Shown: in pieces, positions 9,265 to 17,168 of the stretch | Numbering within the stretch: the stretch's first letter is position 1 | How the letters are laid out: each line of letters opens with the position of its first letter | From: Cycloclasticus sp. symbiont of Poecilosclerida sp. M | GTDB taxonomy: Bacteria; Pseudomonadota; Gammaproteobacteria; Methylococcales; Cycloclasticaceae | Direction: 5' to 3' | Length of the DNA stretch: 47,241 bases | NCBI GenBank assembly: GCA_002101225.1 | Contig: LWTN01000237.1 | Coordinates: forward strand, 1-47,241 | Made by a program: the position numbers and the translations under genes | Notes under the pieces: generated by a model | Database searches by the model: none | Told to the model about the DNA's origin: nothing | Seen by the model: the letters and a program-made list of their open reading frames with translations, nothing else

Positions 9265-10235
9265 GTGAAAATTTTAATAGAAAAGCTGATACTACGAATT
9301 CTTCCTGTGGCAGACATATTACTCGTTCCTTTTGTTTATCCCGCCGCATGGCTGCTGAAAAATATCCGCAAAGCAGGAATACATAGAATGTCTCGTTGCA
9401 AAAACGCCTTGTTGAATGTTGGCGTATTCCCCATTCGTGACCATTACTACGAACCACAGTTCAACCATCGCAATACAAAACAGGCTTTCTCCGAAGATAG
9501 AAACCTACAAGGCATAAACTGGAATATTTCTGATCAGTTAACTCTGCTTAAAAGCCTAGCCTTTTCACAAGAGCTCGTAGATATTCCACTGAACAAGCCA
9601 GCGCCCCTTACGTTTTATATGAATAATGGCTCCTTTGCAGCAGGGGATGCTGAATATTGGTACCAAATAATTCGTCAAATTAAACCAAAAAGAATATACG
9701 AAATAGGTAGTGGCAACTCAACCTTAATGGCAATTAATGCCATAAAAAAAATCAAAAAGACGACCCAAGCTATACATGTGGGCACATTTGTATTGAGCCT
9801 TACGAAATGCCTTGGCTTGAAAAAGTTGGTATATCTGTAATCAGAAAAAAAGTTGAAGAAGTAGAGTTATCATATTTCGCCCAGCTTCAAGAAAATGATA
9901 TTTTATTTATTGATTCATCACACATTATTCGACCTCAAGGTGATGTTCTTTTTGAATATTTGGAGTTGCTACCCTCTCTCAATAAGGGTGTGATTGTTCA
10001 TATCCATGACATTTTTTCACCAAAAAACCACCCAAAGCAATGGATACAGGAAGAAGTTAAATTCTGGAATGAACAATACCTACTAGAAGCCTTCCTTTCA
10101 CATAATAAAGACTGGAAAATTATTGGCGCCCTCAACTACTTGCACCACAACCACTACAATGCTTTGAAATCCGTAGCGCCCTTCTTAACGGCTGACCGAG
10201 AGTCAGGCTCATTTTATATTCAAAAAATCATTTAA
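9265..10235 (+). pseudogene. class I SAM-dependent methyltransferase, frameshifted at an A8 run
   Basis: Two overlapping frames make one protein of about 323 residues. The first (GTG 9265 to 9840) holds the SAM-binding YEIGSGNST loop. The second (open well before its ATG at 9807, to 10235) continues with HICIEPYEMPWLEK, a DILFIDSSH acidic motif and IVHIHDI. They join if one A is added to the eight-A run at 9744-9751, after which the reading continues without a stop. A -1 slip on that run would also restore the full protein. A hydrophobic N-terminus suggests membrane association. The likely role is modification of a glycan or similar metabolite. The break may be a real mutation, a slippery switch, or a homopolymer sequencing error. 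Confidence 0.8.
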
Positions 10236-10327
10236 TAAGCAAGGTATGCTGGTTCGTTTTAGCCTAACCCTACTAAATGAGACTATATCCTGTATATTTA
10301 TAGGCAATATATCACGGCCTATCCCCC

Positions 10328-11434
10328 ATGCGCGAAAATGGAACCGAGCACAATCCGTTGTTAATTGAGTTGCTAACCTATTTACAACCGATACAAGAAT
10401 TCCTGGGTGGCAGCGCAGGCTTATTCGCCTTAGTGATTCTTATACTCTCCCTTATCGTTGCATCCATTGTTGCGTTGCTCGTATCGAGAATCGTCGTTCT
10501 AGCCGCCAAAAAGACGTTATTCACCTGGGATGATCAGGTGGTTGAAATCTTATATCGACCTCTTTTTTGGAGCGTACTCGCGCTGGGTTCTTTAGTCGCC
10601 TTAGCGCCGCTGTCACCACCCCCACTGGTAACCAGCGCATTAAACTCCGTTGTGGCCACTGTCCTAGTTATTATATGGTCACTATTTTTAATTCGATTAT
10701 TAAAAATTCTATTAAAGGCCTTGAGCCTCAGCCAGCACAAACGCCTATTTGTACAGCCCCAAACCCTTCCGCTTTTTGAAAATTTAGGCGTCATTATTGT
10801 CGTTGCTATCGCCATTTACTTTGTTTTTAAATCTTGGCACGTCGATATGACAGCTTGGCTGGCTTCCGCCGGCATCGTCGGTATAGCCATAGGCTTCGCC
10901 GCAAAAGATACCTTGGCTAACTTGTTTTCAGGCGTCTTTATTTTAGCGGATGCACCCTACAAAATCGGCGATTACGTCGTATTGGATAGCGGCGAACGCG
11001 GCAAAGTAACGCATATCGGCATTCGCAGTACCCGATTATTAACCCGTGACGATGTAGAAATAACTATACCCAATGCCATTATGGGAAATACACGCATTAT
11101 TAATGAATCGGGCGGGCCGCATGAAAAATTCCGCATCCGGGTGAGCGTTGGCGTCGCTTATGGCTCTGACATCGATCAAGTTAAAGAAATGCTCATGAAT
11201 ATTGCTGTAACCGAGCCGCACGTTTGTGAAACGCCCACCCCTCGAGTGCGTTTTCGAACCTTTGGCGCATCAAGTCTAGATATAGATTTAATGTGCTGGG
11301 TCGTTAACCCAGAAGTACGAGACGTGGTTTTAGATGCATTAAACACAACCATCTATAAACAATTTAAAGCCGAGGGAATTGAAATCCCCTATAGCAAACA
11401 AGACATTTATATTAAGGAAATGCCTCCTTCCTGA
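10328..11434 (+). CDS. MscS-family small-conductance mechanosensitive ion channel
   Basis: A 368-residue membrane protein with about four N-terminal hydrophobic helices and then the MscS core. The pore-lining helix and the start of the beta domain are clear: WLASAGIVGIAIGFAAKDTL, then LFSGVFILADAPYKIGDYVV and the NAIMGNTRIIN segment. The C-terminal alpha/beta domain is complete. The protein opens under membrane tension and releases solutes on hypo-osmotic shock. It is longer than E. coli MscS (286) because of extra N-terminal helices. It stands as a single gene about 90 bases after the methyltransferase relic. Confidence 0.93.
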   Translation: MRENGTEHNPLLIELLTYLQPIQEFLGGSAGLFALVILILSLIVASIVALLVSRIVVLAAKKTLFTWDDQVVEILYRPLFWSVLALGSLVALAPLSPPPLVTSALNSVVATVLVIIWSLFLIRLLKILLKALSLSQHKRLFVQPQTLPLFENLGVIIVVAIAIYFVFKSWHVDMTAWLASAGIVGIAIGFAAKDTLANLFSGVFILADAPYKIGDYVVLDSGERGKVTHIGIRSTRLLTRDDVEITIPNAIMGNTRIINESGGPHEKFRIRVSVGVAYGSDIDQVKEMLMNIAVTEPHVCETPTPRVRFRTFGASSLDIDLMCWVVNPEVRDVVLDALNTTIYKQFKAEGIEIPYSKQDIYIKEMPPS

Positions 11435-11491
11435 TTCGAGAACCTTTGCATAACCTTTATGACAGATTATTAGGTAAAAAATAGAGCCATC

Positions 11492-11917
11492 ATGCTCGTT
11501 ATCTTCTTAATAAATATTTTGCTTATTACGCTAGCCGTGCTCGTTCACTATGAATTTTTATATCGTATGTCGATTGCTATTCCAAAAATGAAAATCAAAC
11601 ACCGTTACCGAATTGTATTTGGCGTTTTTGGCGCCTTAGTTGCGCATAGCATTGGAGTTTAGCTTTTTTCTATTGCGTATTATTTCGCACCGCGTATTCA
11701 AGGGCTGGGGTATTTAAAAGGTGATTTTGACGGCTCGCTGATAAATTGCGTCTATTTTTCATATACTACTTTTACAACCTTGGGCTTTGGTGACATTGAG
11801 CTTTATGGGTATATAAAACACCTTGTGGGACTTGAATCATTAACGGGGCTTCTGTTAATTACATAGACAGCCTCTTTTTTCTACTACGAGATACAACGCC
11901 ATTGGAATAGGCATTGA
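11492..11917 (+). pseudogene. potassium-channel-like two-helix protein, broken by two TAG codons
   Basis: Read through, the frame gives about 141 residues: an N-terminal membrane helix, a second hydrophobic part, a pore loop with YTTFTTLGFGD (a TxGxGD-type selectivity filter) and a final helix. Two in-frame TAG codons (11660-11662 and 11864-11866) interrupt it. At both sites the context (SIGV-LF and LLLIT-TASFFY) favours Trp in relatives, so each may be a TGG to TAG change. TAG is used as a normal stop by other genes here (hisI, hisE), so suppression is unlikely. The gene is best taken as dead. Confidence 0.75.
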
Positions 11918-12029
11918 GGAAAAAATGAAGCCTATTCGATTAATACCTATTTAACAGGAATTATAATTTCTGTTAAAAACAAATTAAAAGATAGCCCTCG
12001 TTAATGCGAGCTATCAGTAAAAAATATAT

Positions 12030-12068
12030 CTAAGTACCAATTTCTTACCAATTAATACCAAATTGGTA
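12030..12068. promoter_or_regulatory. palindromic repeat 1 upstream of fic (candidate operator)
   Basis: A 9-bp perfect inverted repeat, TACCAATTT (12035-12043) and AAATTGGTA (12060-12068), with a further ACCAATT inside it. The 39-base unit recurs 46 bases later with few changes. A tandem pair with the same arm upstream of fic points to binding by a dimeric regulator. Confidence 0.55.
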
Positions 12069-12075
12069 TTTCTGT

Positions 12076-12114
12076 CTAAGTACCAATTTCCTACCAATTA
12101 ATATCAAATTGGTA
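12076..12114. promoter_or_regulatory. palindromic repeat 2 upstream of fic (candidate operator)
   Basis: Second copy of the unit at 12030, with arms TACCAATTT (12081-12089) and AAATTGGTA (12106-12114). Only two base changes relative to copy 1 (T to C at two places); both arms are fully preserved. Confidence 0.55.
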
Positions 12115-12141
12115 GGAAAGCATATTGTTGAATGTTAGAAT

Positions 12142-12170
12142 AAATACCAACTCAGAAATTATTGGTATTT
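12142..12170. promoter_or_regulatory. third TACCAA/TTGGTA palindrome overlapping the fic start region
   Basis: Perfect 9-bp inverted repeat AAATACCAA (12142-12150) and TTGGTATTT (12162-12170) with an 11-base spacer. It shares the TACCAA half-site with the two upstream units. It lies just before the ATG chosen for fic, where a bound repressor would block transcription or translation. Confidence 0.5.
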
Positions 12171-12175
12171 TATAT

Positions 12176-13525
12176 ATGAAAATCCCAACAACTCCTCCAG
12201 ATTTTAATAGCTTAATTAACAATATCGCCAAGGAACCGGGGAAAATAGGAGCACTTTTATCACTTGGCGCTAAGGCTGACCCACAAGGAAAATATCATCA
12301 CTGGGACAAGCTAAGGCACTTAAAGTTACCATCACAAATTTCAACCCATGAAGAGTGGTGGCTAGCAATAAAATTCGCCCGCAAAGCCCTTTATAAAAAT
12401 ATTCCGCATTCAGACAAAAACAGCAACTATTTTGTTTACAGCGAACCAGATGCTGTCCGCAGGTTATTGCATGAAATTGACATACATGGAGGCGGGGAGT
12501 TAAAAGCAACAGAGCAAGTTGCCAATCCGAGCACTCGTGATACTTACCTTATAAATTCATTAATTGAAGAATCAATAACATCAAGCCAACTTGAAGGAGC
12601 TGCCACAACAAGAAAAGTAGCAAAAGAGATGCTTCGACAAAAACGTGAACCTCGCGACAAATCTGAAACAATGATTTTAAATAACTATTATGCGATGGAG
12701 TTCATAAAAGACATATCCAACGAAGAATTAACCCCTGAATTAATATATGAACTGCACGTAATTTTAAGTAAAAATACATTTGATGACCCAGGCATGGTGG
12801 GAAAATTACGTACTGCCGATGATGTTTATGTTGGTGATGATAGAGATGCAACAATTATACATGTCCCACCAAAAGCTAAAGAACTGGCATCTAGGATGAA
12901 AAGCATTTGTGACTTTGCAAACTCTAGGCATCCTACTAATTTTTTGCACCCTGTACTAAGGGCAATTATTTTACACTTCTTACTAGCCTATGATCATCCA
13001 TTTGAAGATGGCAATGGTAGAACAGCTAGAGCATTGTTTTATTGGTCTATGCTTAAACAAGGGTATTGGACAATAGAGTTTATATCAATATCTAGAATAC
13101 TAAAATTAGCGCCCGCTAAATATACACGAGCATACCTACATACAGAAACAGATGAGAGTGACGTCACATACTTCATCATCCATCAACTAGAAGTAATAAA
13201 TAAGGCGATAGGTGATCTATTAGAGTACTTAGAAAAGAAATCTAACGAAATTAAAGCGGCTGAACAGTTTATTAGGAAATCTTCAAATATACGGAGCTTG
13301 CTTAATAATCGGCAAGCGGCATTAATTAATAGAGCTCTTAAAAATCCTGATGCAGTGTTTTATATTGAAAGCCATAGAGGAGCTCATAATGTAACGTATG
13401 ACACAGCAAGAACTGATTTATTGAAACTAGTCAACATGGGTTTTCTCAAAAAAACCAAAACTGGAAAGGCATTTGCTTTCTTGGCAACGGCAAATTTAAA
13501 GAAAAAGCTTGAGAATATAAAATAG
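12176..13525 (+). CDS. Fic domain protein (AMPylase-type) with N-terminal inhibitory helix and C-terminal winged helix
   Basis: The frame could open at TTG 12125, but ATG 12176 is preferred because a perfect palindrome sits just before it; this gives 449 residues. The Fic active-site motif HPFEDGNGRTAR is present near residues 274-285, so the enzyme should move AMP (or another phosphate-containing group) to a hydroxyl on a target protein. An SSQLEG motif near residues 136-141 fits the (S/T)xxxE(G/N) inhibitory helix, here N-terminal to the core as in class II Fic proteins. The C-terminus (ARTDLLKLVNMGFLKKT) resembles a winged helix, suggesting DNA binding and perhaps self-regulation through the upstream palindromes. 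It is AT-richer than its neighbours, in line with transfer. Confidence 0.88.
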   Translation: MKIPTTPPDFNSLINNIAKEPGKIGALLSLGAKADPQGKYHHWDKLRHLKLPSQISTHEEWWLAIKFARKALYKNIPHSDKNSNYFVYSEPDAVRRLLHEIDIHGGGELKATEQVANPSTRDTYLINSLIEESITSSQLEGAATTRKVAKEMLRQKREPRDKSETMILNNYYAMEFIKDISNEELTPELIYELHVILSKNTFDDPGMVGKLRTADDVYVGDDRDATIIHVPPKAKELASRMKSICDFANSRHPTNFLHPVLRAIILHFLLAYDHPFEDGNGRTARALFYWSMLKQGYWTIEFISISRILKLAPAKYTRAYLHTETDESDVTYFIIHQLEVINKAIGDLLEYLEKKSNEIKAAEQFIRKSSNIRSLLNNRQAALINRALKNPDAVFYIESHRGAHNVTYDTARTDLLKLVNMGFLKKTKTGKAFAFLATANLKKKLENIK

Positions 13526-13648
13526 CCTGTTTTTTGGTGATAAGAGCCCTAACGGCAACACCATTGCATCCCAACTCTTTATCCACAATAATAAGGCCAT
13601 TAAAACCACGCATAGAACGTGGCATCAATACTCTATGGAGGAGTTCAT

Positions 13649-13900
13649 ATGTCAGAAAACACTGACCACTCCTGGGCGGATAATATTCGTCTTATTCTGA
13701 AACTATTATTTATTTGGTTTCTTGTATCGTTTGGCTTTGGAATTATTCTCGTTGAACCGCTCAATGCGATTGAATTTGCCGGTTTCAAACTTGGGTTTTG
13801 GTTTGCCCAGCAAGGCTCCATTATCTCTTTCGTTCTGCTGATTTTTTATTACATAAAAAAAATGAGTGAGCTTGACGCTAAATACGACGTGGATGATTAA
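13649..13900 (+). CDS. sodium/solute symporter small subunit (DUF4212)
   Basis: An 83-residue membrane protein with two hydrophobic helices (about 15-40 and 50-72). It starts at ATG 13649 after a strong GGAGGAG ribosome binding site; an upstream in-frame ATG at 13619 lacks one. The DUF4212 family is always found with a VC_2705-type sodium symporter, which follows here three bases after its stop. It is likely needed for assembly or activity of that transporter. Confidence 0.9.
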   Translation: MSENTDHSWADNIRLILKLLFIWFLVSFGFGIILVEPLNAIEFAGFKLGFWFAQQGSIISFVLLIFYYIKKMSELDAKYDVDD

Positions 13901-13903
13901 ACG

Positions 13904-15733
13904 ATGAGCTTACAGATATTAATTTACTTGGTGGTTGGCGCAACGTTTGTGCTGTACATCGGCATTGCTGTTTGGGCAAAAGCTAAAACGACGGGCGATT
14001 TTTATATCGCCGGCAAAGGTGTTCACCCGATTGTAAATGGCATGGCAACAGGTGCCGATTGGATGTCTGCTGCCTCGTTTATTTCCCTCGCCGGGCTTAT
14101 TTCATACTTAGGCTATGAAGCGGGTATGTACCTGATGGGCTGGACGGGTGGTTATGTTTTACTCGCCATGCTACTCGCGCCATATTTGCGTAAATTCGGC
14201 AAGTTTACCGTGCCTGAATTTATCAGCGAACGCTATTATTCACGCGCAGCACGCGTAATTGCAGTGTTATGCCTTATCTTTATTTCCTTTACTTACGTGG
14301 CAGGGCAAATGCGCGGCGTGGGGATTGTTTTCTCGCGTTTTTTAGAACTCCCCATTGATAAAGGCCTGTATTTGGGCATGGGCATTGTATTTGTCTATTC
14401 CGTTATTGGCGGCATGAAGGGCATTACTTATACCCAAGTGGCACAGTACGTTGTGTTGATGTTTGCCTATTCCGTACCCGCTATTTTTATGGCGATTCAG
14501 TTCACCGGCAACCCCGTTCCACAACTGGCCTTTGGTAGCCAAATGTCAGATGGTTCTGGCTTTCTATTGGATGCCTTAGATAAAACATTAATTGATTTAG
14601 GCTTTGTCTCCTATACCGAACCGTTCAACGATAAATCCATGATTGACGTTTTGGCTATTACACTTGCATTGATGGTCGGCACTGCGGGCTTGCCACACGT
14701 GATTGTACGTTTCTTCACCGTACCGAAAGTATCCGATGCGCGTAAATCTGCGGGCTGGGCACTTATTTTTATTGCCCTGCTGTACACCACCGCACCCGTT
14801 GTTGGTTCGTTAAGTCGCTTAAATATTATCAACAGCATCAACGGGCCTGAAAGAACTGGTACGTTGTATACCGAAATGCCCAGTTGGTTCCAAACGTGGG
14901 AAAATTCAGGCTTGCTGGCTTGGTTTGACCACAATGGAGACGGTAAATTGCAATACGCCGCAGGCAATGCTTTTGCCGGAAAAGGCAAACCTGTATTTGA
15001 CGGTACAACGCGTGGCGAACTCGGCGAACAGGTCGCAACAAACCCATCAGCTGGCGACATCGTTAATGGCGCGCCGTTTGCCAATGAAATTTATATCGAC
15101 CGTGACATCATGGTGTTAGCCAATCCTGAAATTGCCCAGTTGCCCAATTGGGTGATTGCATTGATTGCTGCCGGTGGTGTGGCTGCCGCGCTATCTACCG
15201 CAGCGGGTCTACTCTTGGTTATTTCCGCCAGTATTTCGCACGATTTGTTAAAGAGCACCTTTATGCCAAAAATAAGCGACAAAGCGGAACTACGCGCGAG
15301 CCGAATCACCTCTGCTTTTGCCATTTTGATTGCTGGATATTTAGGCCTTCATCCACCCGCCTTTGTGGCGCAGGTGGTCGCGTTCGCCTTTGGGTTGGCG
15401 GCATCGTCGTTGTTCCCCGTGCTAATTATGGGTATCTTCAGCAAACGCATGAATAAGTACGGCGCAATCTGCGGCATGCTTGTGGGGTTGGTCTTTACCA
15501 TGGGCTATATTATTTACTTCAAAGGCATCTTTATTGAACCGATGGCTGAGAACATAACTGAAAATTGGCTATTTGGTATTTCACCCGAAGGTATTGGCGC
15601 AATTGGCATGAGCTTGAATTTCTTAGTCGCCTTCATTGTATCCAGCTTCACCCCTCCACCGCCGCAAAGTGTGCAGGATATGGTTGAGAGAATACGTTTA
15701 CCTAATGCGGCAGCCGCGGCGCACGACCACTAG
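13904..15733 (+). CDS. sodium:solute symporter, VC_2705 subfamily (acetate/cation-type large subunit)
   Basis: A 609-residue SSS-family transporter with about 13 hydrophobic segments. Conserved parts include GADWMSAASFISLAGL (sodium site region), LALMVGTAGLPHVIVRF and ALSTAAGLLLVISASISHDL. A hydrophilic insert around residues 340-400 carries a DHNGDGKLQY segment like a DxNxDG calcium loop. The pairing with DUF4212 identifies the subfamily. The substrate is probably a short organic acid such as acetate, but this is an inference from relatives. Confidence 0.9.
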   Translation: MSLQILIYLVVGATFVLYIGIAVWAKAKTTGDFYIAGKGVHPIVNGMATGADWMSAASFISLAGLISYLGYEAGMYLMGWTGGYVLLAMLLAPYLRKFGKFTVPEFISERYYSRAARVIAVLCLIFISFTYVAGQMRGVGIVFSRFLELPIDKGLYLGMGIVFVYSVIGGMKGITYTQVAQYVVLMFAYSVPAIFMAIQFTGNPVPQLAFGSQMSDGSGFLLDALDKTLIDLGFVSYTEPFNDKSMIDVLAITLALMVGTAGLPHVIVRFFTVPKVSDARKSAGWALIFIALLYTTAPVVGSLSRLNIINSINGPERTGTLYTEMPSWFQTWENSGLLAWFDHNGDGKLQYAAGNAFAGKGKPVFDGTTRGELGEQVATNPSAGDIVNGAPFANEIYIDRDIMVLANPEIAQLPNWVIALIAAGGVAAALSTAAGLLLVISASISHDLLKSTFMPKISDKAELRASRITSAFAILIAGYLGLHPPAFVAQVVAFAFGLAASSLFPVLIMGIFSKRMNKYGAICGMLVGLVFTMGYIIYFKGIFIEPMAENITENWLFGISPEGIGAIGMSLNFLVAFIVSSFTPPPPQSVQDMVERIRLPNAAAAAHDH

Positions 15734-15752
15734 CAGCACACTACAATAAAAC

Positions 15753-16211
15753 ATGCTTAACACCATCTGGGTAGACGCAGATGCCTGCCCAGTGGTTATT
15801 AAGGACATCCTCTTTCGCGCGGCGGAGCGTACACATACACAAACCACCCTAGTCGCTAATCAAGCCGTGCGCGTTCCGCCATCGCCTTATATTTCATTCT
15901 TACGCGTTAGCGCGGGGTTTGATGAAGCCGACAATGAAATTGTTAAGCGCATGCAAGCAGGTGACTTAGTTATTACCGGCGATATTCCACTCGCATCAGA
16001 CGTTATAGACAAAGGCGGGGTGGCTCTTAATCCTCGCGGTGAACTCTATACAGCGGAAAACATCAAAGATCGCTTGAACATGCGCGACTTTATGGAAACC
16101 ATGCGCTCCAGCGGCTTGAAAATTAGCGGCGGCCCACCACCTTTAAACAATATCGACAACCAAAACTTTGCTAATCAACTCGATAAGCTGCTAACGAAGG
16201 CGGAGCGTTGA
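15753..16211 (+). CDS. yaiI: YaiI/YqxD family protein (DUF188, UPF0178)
   Basis: The 152-residue protein begins with [16 protein letters not shown], the hallmark of the family, and has [13 protein letters not shown] and [10 protein letters not shown] further on. The acidic residues are arranged like a PIN-related nuclease, but no activity is established. It closely follows the symporter gene (20 bases) and precedes efpL. Confidence 0.92.
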   Translation: MLNTIWVDADACPVVIKDILFRAAERTHTQTTLVANQAVRVPPSPYISFLRVSAGFDEADNEIVKRMQAGDLVITGDIPLASDVIDKGGVALNPRGELYTAENIKDRLNMRDFMETMRSSGLKISGGPPPLNNIDNQNFANQLDKLLTKAER

Positions 16212-16214
16212 CTG

Positions 16215-16220
16215 TATAAT
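16215..16220 (+). promoter_or_regulatory. candidate -10 element for efpL
   Basis: A perfect TATAAT lies 29 bases before the efpL start and just after the yaiI stop. No good -35 is seen at 17 bases upstream, so the support is limited to the hexamer and its position. Confidence 0.35.
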
Positions 16221-16248
16221 CGCGGCTACTAAATTCTAGGAACCTGTT

Positions 16249-16830
16249 ATGCCTAAAGCCAGCGATTTAAAGTACGGAATGGTCGTTGAAGTGAACGACG
16301 AACCATATTCAGTTAAAAACATTGAAGTGCGTAACCCATCATCACGCGGTGCATCGACTTTGTATAAAGTTCGATTTAACCACCTAAAAACCAAACAAAA
16401 ACGCGATAAAACGTTAAAAGGCGACGACTTCTTAAAAGACATTGATTGTGAGCGCGTATCTTTGCAATACTCCTATCAGGATGGCAATAGCTATACTTTT
16501 ATGAATTTGGACAACTACGATCAATACACCGTCGATGCCGACGATATTGAAGAGCAAATTAAATACATCAGCGAAGGACTAGACAGTATTGTCGGTATTT
16601 TAGTGGACGAAGCTTTGGCCGCCATTGAGCTGCCGACCACTATTAGCCTACAAATTACCGACACCGCACCGAGCATGAAGAGCGCACCTGCCACCTCACG
16701 CACAAAACCTGCAACACTAACGACCGGACTTGAGATACAAGTACCCGAATATATCAACAATGGTGAACACGTTAAGGTAAACACCAGCACTGGCAAGTTT
16801 ATGTCACGCGGCGAACAGGAAAACTTATGA
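16249..16830 (+). CDS. yeiP: elongation factor P-like protein EfpL (YeiP)
   Basis: A three-domain EF-P paralogue of 193 residues that enters the ribosome E site and relieves stalling at Pro-rich and other hard motifs. The tip loop reads EVRNPSSRGASTLYKVRF, so the tip carries Arg rather than the modifiable Lys of EF-P, as in YeiP/EfpL. The C-terminal OB domain (LTTGLEIQVPEYINNGEHVK) is complete. The RBS AGGAAC precedes the ATG. It overlaps the next gene by four bases. Confidence 0.93.
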   Translation: MPKASDLKYGMVVEVNDEPYSVKNIEVRNPSSRGASTLYKVRFNHLKTKQKRDKTLKGDDFLKDIDCERVSLQYSYQDGNSYTFMNLDNYDQYTVDADDIEEQIKYISEGLDSIVGILVDEALAAIELPTTISLQITDTAPSMKSAPATSRTKPATLTTGLEIQVPEYINNGEHVKVNTSTGKFMSRGEQENL

Positions 16831-17162
16831 ACGACATAGAACAACTACGCCACGCACTCACCGCGCTACAGTTTAGCGACACCATGAGCATTATTGACGC
16901 CTTATACGACTTTACCCCCAGCGCGTTTAGCAACGGCAACACGCGAAATGAAGCCGGTGAGAATAATAGTTCTTGCAAGTTATTTGCCTTTGCCCAACTG
17001 AATGAATTTACTGAGCCACAAACCCTGGCGCTGTTTGGCGAATATTACCGCGATGTGTTGGCAACACCAGACGGTGATGACCATCAGAACATTCGTAACT
17101 TTATGAAGACCGGCTGGACTGGCATTCAATTTGACGGCGCAGCGTTAGTAGAAAAGGCATAA
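16827..17162 (+). CDS. HopJ family protein
   Basis: The 111-residue protein fits the HopJ family: LQFSDTMSIIDALYDFTPSAF (residues 14-34), an ENNSSCKLFAFAQLN segment, and HQNIRNFMKTGW near the end. The name comes from a Pseudomonas type III effector, but family members are widespread in bacteria without type III secretion and there is no secretion locus here. It overlaps efpL by four bases and precedes dbpA, so a household role linked to translation is possible. The function is not known. Confidence 0.88.
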   Translation: MNDIEQLRHALTALQFSDTMSIIDALYDFTPSAFSNGNTRNEAGENNSSCKLFAFAQLNEFTEPQTLALFGEYYRDVLATPDGDDHQNIRNFMKTGWTGIQFDGAALVEKA

Positions 17163-17168
17163 ACTACC

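Noticed and set aside
9807..10235. A separate second gene starting at ATG 9807
   Set aside because: Its frame is open well upstream and continues the same methyltransferase fold, so it is the 3' half of one broken gene.
11660..11866. Amber recoding (TAG read as Trp) in the channel-like gene
   Set aside because: hisI, hisE and other intact genes end in TAG, so the codon acts as a stop in this genome.
12030..12114. A CRISPR array, from the direct repeats before fic
   Set aside because: Only two units with a 7-base gap and internal palindromes; no spacers and no cas genes.
16827..17162. A type III secretion effector locus, from the HopJ name
   Set aside because: No secretion, chaperone or regulatory genes are near, and the gene sits in a translation-related group; the family name is historical.
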